This document shows positions 5,142-8,613 of a stretch of DNA of 8,613 bases, one piece after another (positions within the stretch are counted from its first letter, which is position 1; every line of letters begins with the position of its first letter). Under the pieces are notes generated by a model. That model was given only the letters and a program-made list of their open reading frames with translations. It was not told where the DNA came from and searched no databases. A program made the translations under genes and the position numbers. Source of the stretch: an uncultured Actinotalea sp. (GTDB taxonomy: Bacteria; Actinomycetota; Actinomycetes; Actinomycetales; Cellulomonadaceae); assembly GCF_946885855.1 (NCBI RefSeq), contig NZ_CAMPHH010000146.1, positions 1-8,613 on the forward strand. Reading direction: 5' to 3'.

Positions 5142-6152
5142 ATGCGAGCGACGGGACGGACAGTGCTGGGACGGACGGTGCGCGGCGCCGTCGTCGGCCT
5201 GGCGGTGCTGGCGATGACGGCGTGCGGCGGGACGGTCGACGCGGGCAGCGGGGGCGGCCAGACGGACGATGGCGGCGAGGAGGACGGGCTCGTGCGGGAC
5301 GTGGAGCCGGATGCGCCGCTGCTGCAGGTCCGCTCCGCCGGGGGGTTCGTCATGCCCGGGTACGACTTCGCCGCCGTGCCGAGCCTCACGGTGTACGAGG
5401 ACGGCCGGGCGATCACGCAGGGCCCGCAGATCATGATCTTCCCCGGGCCGCTGCTGCCGAACCTCCTGGTCGCAGACCTCACCGACGACGACGTCGCGGC
5501 GATCGTCGAGGCCGCCCGCGACGCGGGCCTGCTGGCCGAGGCGCCGGACTACGGGCAGCCGCCGGTCGCGGACGTGCCCACGACGTACGTCACGATCACC
5601 GTCGACGGCGAGACGTACGTCCACGCGGCGAACGCGCTCGGCATGGGCGACGGGACGGACGCCGGCAGGGGCGAGGACGTCGTCGGCGAGGACGTCGTCG
5701 GCGGGGACGCCGGGGACGCCGGCGACGGGGTGGGCGACGGCGCGGGCGGCTCGGACGAGTTCGGTCAGCCGCAGGAGATCGGGCTGACCCCGGAGCAGGT
5801 CGCGGCGCGCATCGCCCTCACCGACTTCCTGGGGGAGGTCGGTGCGATCGTGCCGACCGGCGACGGCGAGCCGTACGAGATCACGGCGTTCGCGGTGTCG
5901 GGCCGGCCCGCGGAGGGCGGGATGCCGGCGGACCCAGGGCTCGAGATCCAGGTCGTGCCGTGGCCGCTCGCCACCCCGGCGCTCGCGGACCTCGAGGGCT
6001 GCGTCGTCGTGGACGGGGACGACGCCGCGACCCTGCTGGAGTCGCTCCGGGACGCCAACCAGCTCACGCAGTTCGAGGAGGACGGCACCACCTACGACGT
6101 GTGGTTCCGGCCGCTGCTGCCGCACGAGGCGGAGTGCCCGGACGGCGCATGA
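5142..6152 (+). CDS. Predicted secreted lipoprotein of unknown function with Gly/Asp-rich insert
   Basis: This 336-residue protein starts with a bacterial lipoprotein signal: basic residues R2, R6, R11 and R14, a hydrophobic core GAVVGLAVLAM (15-25) and a lipobox MTAC with the lipidated cysteine at 28. It is therefore expected on the outer face of the cell membrane. A Gly/Ser/Asp/Glu-rich linker (29-47) follows. The mature part has two globular blocks, about 50-168 (PLLQVRSAGGFVMPGYDFAAVPSLTVYEDGRAI and a helix DDDVAAIVEAARDAGLL) and about 205-336 (LTPEQVAARIALTDFLGEVG, EIQVVPWPL, LEGCVVVDG, VWFRPLLPHEAECPDG). They are separated by a Gly/Asp/Val-rich insert at about 169-204. C28 aside, cysteines occur only near 287 and 332, possibly a disulphide. 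I do not recognise a named family. The ATG at 5142 has GAGAGGGG at 5126-5133, eight bases away; an in-frame GTG at 5133 lies inside that site and is rejected. Three hairpins follow the gene. Confidence 0.82.
   Translation: MRATGRTVLGRTVRGAVVGLAVLAMTACGGTVDAGSGGGQTDDGGEEDGLVRDVEPDAPLLQVRSAGGFVMPGYDFAAVPSLTVYEDGRAITQGPQIMIFPGPLLPNLLVADLTDDDVAAIVEAARDAGLLAEAPDYGQPPVADVPTTYVTITVDGETYVHAANALGMGDGTDAGRGEDVVGEDVVGGDAGDAGDGVGDGAGGSDEFGQPQEIGLTPEQVAARIALTDFLGEVGAIVPTGDGEPYEITAFAVSGRPAEGGMPADPGLEIQVVPWPLATPALADLEGCVVVDGDDAATLLESLRDANQLTQFEEDGTTYDVWFRPLLPHEAECPDGA
5670..5720 (+). repeat. Short tandem repeats encoding the Gly/Asp insert of the lipoprotein
   Basis: GGCGAGGACGTCGTC occurs twice in exact tandem (5670-5684 and 5685-5699), encoding GEDVV twice (residues 177-186). 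It is followed by GGGGACGCC twice in tandem (5703-5711 and 5712-5720), encoding the GDAGDA stretch. Both units are multiples of three bases, so copy changes would keep the frame. Confidence 0.9.
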
Positions 6153-6158
6153 GGGACG

Positions 6159-6202
6159 CCCGCCGCGGGGGGGCGGCGGGTCGGGGCCGGGCACGGCCCC
6201 GA
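6159..6202 (+). terminator. Two adjacent hairpins after the lipoprotein gene
   Basis: CCCGCCGC (6159-6166) pairs with GCGGCGGG (6173-6180) around a six-G loop. Immediately next to it, TCGGGGCC (6181-6188) pairs with GGCCCCGA (6195-6202) around GGGCAC. Both stems are perfect 8-mers and start six bases past the lipoprotein stop. Termination is inferred from position. Confidence 0.5.
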
Positions 6203-6204
6203 CA

Positions 6205-6239
6205 GGACGGGGAGCCGGTGGTGGACCGGCTCCCCGTCC
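6205..6239. terminator. Perfect 15-bp-stem hairpin at the convergent junction
   Basis: GGACGGGGAGCCGGT (6205-6219) pairs with ACCGGCTCCCCGTCC (6225-6239) around the loop GGTGG, without mismatch. It is the strongest inverted repeat in the window. It lies between the plus-strand lipoprotein gene and the minus-strand membrane protein gene, so a bidirectional terminator is the natural reading. A short CCCTGT follows instead of a T-tract. The 133 bases from 6240 to 6372 show nothing I can name. Confidence 0.65.
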
Positions 6240-6372
6240 CCCTGTCCACCCCGAGACGTCCCGGTTCCGAGACGGCGCGGTCGTGTGTGGAGAGTTGGTC
6301 GTCCTCTGGGCTGCTACCTCCCCACCGGAGCGGCGGCGAGACGACGGGCAGCTCCTGTGAGGGGCCGGCAGC

Positions 6373-6681
6373 TCAGCCGAGGCTGCTCCCCGCGACCACG
6401 GCGCCCGCGAGGACGCACACGAACGCGACGCCCATGAGGCTCAGGGCCGCCTTGTTCTCGTGCGCCGGGGCGTCCAGGTCGGGCAGGTTCCCGCTGAGAC
6501 GGACGAGCGCGACGCTCGCGACGCCGAGCAGCACCGCCGTCGCCAGCAGGGGCGGTCGCGACAGGAGCAGCGCGCCGAGCAGCGCGACGACGGCGAGCGC
6601 CCCGAACGAGACGCCGATGATCCGCACGCGCCACTGCCTGAAGCGCTGGAAGGAGCCGGGGGCGCCGGGGTTCTGGCTCAT
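6373..6681 (-). CDS. Small integral membrane protein of unknown function
   Basis: This 102-residue protein has a short polar, basic N-terminus (MSQNPGAPGSFQRFRQWRVR) and three predicted membrane helices at about 21-40 (IIGVSFGALAVVALLGALLL), 44-62 (PLLATAVLLGVASVALVRL) and 79-100 (ALSLMGVAFVCVLAGAVVAG). The loop between helices two and three, SGNLPDLDAPAHENKA, is polar. I recognise no family, and the function is unknown. The ATG at 6681 has no Shine-Dalgarno, but TACGCT (6696-6691, minus strand), a TANNNT-type -10 element, ends nine bases before it, so a nearly leaderless mRNA is possible. The gene is divergent from the ABC operon (138 bp between starts) and convergent with the lipoprotein gene. 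Codon use and hydrophobicity favour a real gene over the antiparallel plus-strand frame, which encodes an Arg-rich shadow. Confidence 0.75.
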   Translation of the reverse strand: MSQNPGAPGSFQRFRQWRVRIIGVSFGALAVVALLGALLLSRPPLLATAVLLGVASVALVRLSGNLPDLDAPAHENKAALSLMGVAFVCVLAGAVVAGSSLG

Positions 6682-6690
6682 GGTGCGGCC

Positions 6691-6696
6691 AGCGTA
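6691..6696 (-). promoter_or_regulatory. Candidate -10 element of the small membrane protein gene
   Basis: Read on the minus strand the bases are TACGCT, fitting TANNNT, nine bases before the ATG. The short distance and missing Shine-Dalgarno would suit a near-leaderless transcript. No convincing -35 hexamer is visible at 16-18 bases. Confidence 0.25.
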
Positions 6697-6735
6697 ACGA
6701 TCACCGGTGCGTCCTCGGCGGTCGCGGGTCGGTCC

Positions 6736-6764
6736 CTGATCATCGGGCCCGGCGCTGCCAGACT
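6736..6764 (+). promoter_or_regulatory. Candidate promoter of the ABC exporter operon
   Basis: CTGATC (6736-6741) and CAGACT (6759-6764) are separated by 17 bases and each match three of six positions of the sigma-70-type -35 and -10 consensus. They would give a leader of about 50 bases before the GTG at 6820. The match is weak and rests mainly on correct spacing and position. Confidence 0.25.
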
Positions 6765-6819
6765 GGCGCGGCCGCCACGCCGTCGTCCGGTGCCGTGGTC
6801 GCGCGCGAAGGGGAGATCC

Positions 6820-7857
6820 GTGACCACCACCGACGAGTACGCCGTCGTCACCAAGGACCTGCGCAAGACGTACCGGACCGCCCGCGGCCGCCAGGTCGCC
6901 GTCGACAGCCTGTCGCTGCGCGTGCCGGTCGGCGGCGTGCACGGGTTCCTCGGCCCCAACGGCTCGGGCAAGACGACGACGATCCGCATGCTGCTGGGCC
7001 TCGTGCGGCCGGACTCCGGACGCGTGCGGATCTTCGGTCACCACGTGCCGGAGGCGCTGCCGGAGGTGGTCGGGCGGGTCGGGGCGATCGTCGAGTCGCC
7101 GAAGTTCCTGCCCTCGTTCACCGGCCGCCGCAGCCTCACGCTGCTCGCCGACGCCATCGGCGCCCCGCGCGCCCGGGTGGACGAGGTCCTGTTCGCGACG
7201 TCGCTGCGGGACCGCGCCGACGACGCCTTCTCCGCCTACTCCCTCGGCATGAAGCAGCGCCTGGCGATCGCCGCGACGCTGCTCAAGCAGCCGGACCTGC
7301 TGATCTTCGACGAGCCCACCAACGGCCTCGACCCCGCCGGCATCCACGAGATCCGCACGACCATGCGCCGCCTCGCCGACGAGGGCCGCACCGTCCTGGT
7401 CAGCAGCCACATCCTCGCCGAGGTCGAGCAGGTGGCGGACACGGTGTCGATCGTCGGGCGCGGGCGGCTGCTGGCGAGCGGGCGGGTCGCGGACGTCATC
7501 GGGGAGCGGACCGCCGCCGTCCGCGTCGGGGTCCCGCAGCCCGAGCGCGCCGCGCAGGTTCTGGCCGCGGCGGGGCTCACCGTCCGGGCCGACGGCGCCG
7601 CGCTGCTGGTCGAGGGCGAGCGCGACCCGGGACGGATCACGTGGCTGCTCGCGCAGCAGGGCCTCTGGGTGCACGAGCTCACCCCCGTCCGCGCCGGCCT
7701 GGAGCAGGTGTTCCTCGAGCTGACCCAGGGCGCGTCGCTCGGGGCCCCGCCGACGACGGCGCCCGGTGCCGCCCCGCCGACGACGGTGCCTCCCGCCCCG
7801 CCGACGACGGCGCCGCCCGGTCCCAGCGCCCCGTCCGTGGCGGGGGGTGCGCGATGA
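6820..7857 (+). CDS. ABC-2 type exporter, ATP-binding protein with Pro/Thr-rich C-terminal tail
   Basis: This 345-residue protein is the ATPase of an ABC transporter of the ABC-2 / BcrA (DRA-like) kind, which drives export or membrane-linked substrate movement together with the permease encoded next. Visible motifs are Walker A GPNGSGKTT (45-53), signature YSLGMKQRL (140-148), Walker B LLIFDEPTNGLDP (160-172) and the switch histidine in SSH (H197). At the Q-loop position there is VESPKF (E92 instead of Gln), as is usual in BcrA-like proteins. Residues 230-304 form the accessory C-terminal domain, ending GLEQVFLELTQG. After it comes an unusual tail, about 305-345, built from PTTAP/PTTVP repeats. 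The GTG start at 6820 has AAGGGGAG at 6808-6815, four bases away. The stop overlaps the permease start (ATGA at 7854-7857), so translation is coupled. The substrate is unknown; bacitracin- or lantibiotic-like resistance is one possibility only. Confidence 0.93.
   Translation: MTTTDEYAVVTKDLRKTYRTARGRQVAVDSLSLRVPVGGVHGFLGPNGSGKTTTIRMLLGLVRPDSGRVRIFGHHVPEALPEVVGRVGAIVESPKFLPSFTGRRSLTLLADAIGAPRARVDEVLFATSLRDRADDAFSAYSLGMKQRLAIAATLLKQPDLLIFDEPTNGLDPAGIHEIRTTMRRLADEGRTVLVSSHILAEVEQVADTVSIVGRGRLLASGRVADVIGERTAAVRVGVPQPERAAQVLAAAGLTVRADGAALLVEGERDPGRITWLLAQQGLWVHELTPVRAGLEQVFLELTQGASLGAPPTTAPGAAPPTTVPPAPPTTAPPGPSAPSVAGGAR
7744..7810 (+). repeat. Three copies of a 16-base repeat encoding the PTT tail of the ATPase
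   Basis: GCCCCGCCGACGACGG occurs at 7744-7759, 7771-7786 and 7795-7810, spaced 27 and 24 bases apart, all in frame and encoding APPTT plus the first base of the next codon. The spacer segments are Ala/Gly/Pro/Val codons. This looks like recent repeat growth in the tail of the ATP-binding protein. Confidence 0.9.
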
Positions 7858-8613
7858 GGCTGCTGACCGTGGAGGTGCGGCGCATCGCGGCACGCCGGCT
7901 CATCTCGCTCGTCGTCGTCGGCGGGCTCCTCGCGGTCGGGCTCGTGCTCGCCGGTGCGTGGCAGAGCGCCCGGCCGCTCAGCGACGCCCAGCTCGAGGAG
8001 GCGCAGCGGCAGTACGCGTTCGCCCTGGAGGACTGGGAGGCCAACGGCGAGCAGATGGTCGCCGACTGCCTCGAGTCCCAGGAGCGGGAGTCCGAGCTGG
8101 CGGGGGAGCCCGTCGACTTCGGCTGCGACCAGATGGCGCCGCAGGAGGAGTGGTTCGCCCCGCAGACGACCGAGCTCGCCTCGACGTTCGTCCCGCTCCT
8201 GTCGACGACGGCGACGTTGCTCGTCCTCCTCGTGCTCGTGGTCGGCGTGACGGCCACGGCGGCCGAGGTGAGCAGCGGCGCGATGGGCACCTGGCTGACC
8301 TTCGTGCCGCAGCGGATGCGGGTGCTGTTCTCGAAGGTGGGAGCGAGCGCCGTCGTCGGCGTGCCCGTGACCGCCCTCCTCGTGGCGGCGCTGGTCGGGG
8401 GGCTGTACGTCGTGCACGCCGCGCAGGGTGCGCTCGGCGACATGACCGGCGCGGTGTGGGGCGAGGTCGCGTGGACGGCCCTGCGGATCGTGCTGGTCGG
8501 CGCGCTGGTCGCGGGTGTCGGGGCGGCGCTCGGGGTGCTGCTCAAGCACACGGGCGTGGCCCTGGGCCTCGTGATCGCCTACGCCGTGGTCCTCGAGGGG
8601 ATCCTGGGCAACC
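7854..8613 (+). CDS. ABC-2 type exporter permease, incomplete at the right edge
   Basis: The first 253 codons of a membrane permease are visible and the reading frame is still open at the end of the window. It forms the channel partner of the ATPase encoded just upstream, whose stop it overlaps by four bases. A cytoplasmic MRLLTVEVRRIAARR precedes helix one (about 16-35). A long extracytoplasmic loop (about 36-112) is acidic and Gln-rich and holds two cysteines, C72 and C91. Helix two is at about 113-135, followed by the ABC-2-typical cytoplasmic segment AAEVSSGAMGTWLTFVPQRMRVLFSK (136-161). Further helices lie at about 163-187 and 206-229, and a last one begins at about 233. The loop of roughly 75 residues fits ABC-2 permeases that place a soluble segment between the first two helices. 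The start at ATG 7854 relies on coupled translation. It is likely co-transcribed with the ATPase. Confidence 0.9.
   Translation, partial: MRLLTVEVRRIAARRLISLVVVGGLLAVGLVLAGAWQSARPLSDAQLEEAQRQYAFALEDWEANGEQMVADCLESQERESELAGEPVDFGCDQMAPQEEWFAPQTTELASTFVPLLSTTATLLVLLVLVVGVTATAAEVSSGAMGTWLTFVPQRMRVLFSKVGASAVVGVPVTALLVAALVGGLYVVHAAQGALGDMTGAVWGEVAWTALRIVLVGALVAGVGAALGVLLKHTGVALGLVIAYAVVLEGILGN

Noticed and set aside
5670..5720. CRISPR-like or minisatellite array
   Set aside because: Units are 9-15 bases, in frame inside a gene, with no unique spacers.

Overview
The window is very GC-rich DNA whose coding frames have strong third-position G/C bias, with GTG starts and purine-rich Shine-Dalgarno sites. 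Together with the gene families present, this points to a high-GC actinobacterium. The nearest fit from general knowledge is Micrococcales such as Cellulomonas or Cellulosimicrobium relatives, but that is inference and no phylogenetic marker is present. The left edge is a contig end: bases 1-59 are a C homopolymer plus an Illumina Nextera adapter with its index, not genome.

Layout, left to right. The minus strand holds the first ~309 codons of a recC-like gene (60-987), cut by the contig end, and behind it a DinB/DUF664-family gene (1146-1697). Divergent from dinB is a short PRiA4b ORF-3-like gene (1764-2441, plus). It converges on a zinc-independent quinone-oxidoreductase-like MDR gene (2561-3484, minus), with two strong hairpins between them. 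Divergent from the MDR gene is a second, much longer PRiA4b ORF-3-like gene with a ~300-residue C-terminal extension (3619-5040, plus). Then come a predicted lipoprotein with a Gly/Asp-rich repeat insert (5142-6152, plus), three back-to-back hairpins (6159-6239), a convergent small three-helix membrane protein (6373-6681, minus) and a divergent ABC-2 type exporter operon: ATPase (6820-7857) and permease (7854 to the right edge, incomplete), joined by an ATGA overlap.

Functionally only the ABC pair is a clear two-gene unit (ATP-driven export or membrane-linked transport, substrate unknown). recC would act with recB and recD, which would lie beyond the contig end. The remaining genes are mostly single-gene transcription units in alternating orientation. 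The two PRiA4b paralogs on either side of the MDR gene are the least understood part of the window. I see no convincing new multi-gene system, phage, IS element, CRISPR array or RNA gene. The points most worth a look are the PRiA4b pair and its fused C-terminal region, the Pro/Thr-rich tail on the ABC ATPase, a tandem palindromic 9-mer in the MDR/PRiA4b divergent promoter region, and the triple hairpin.
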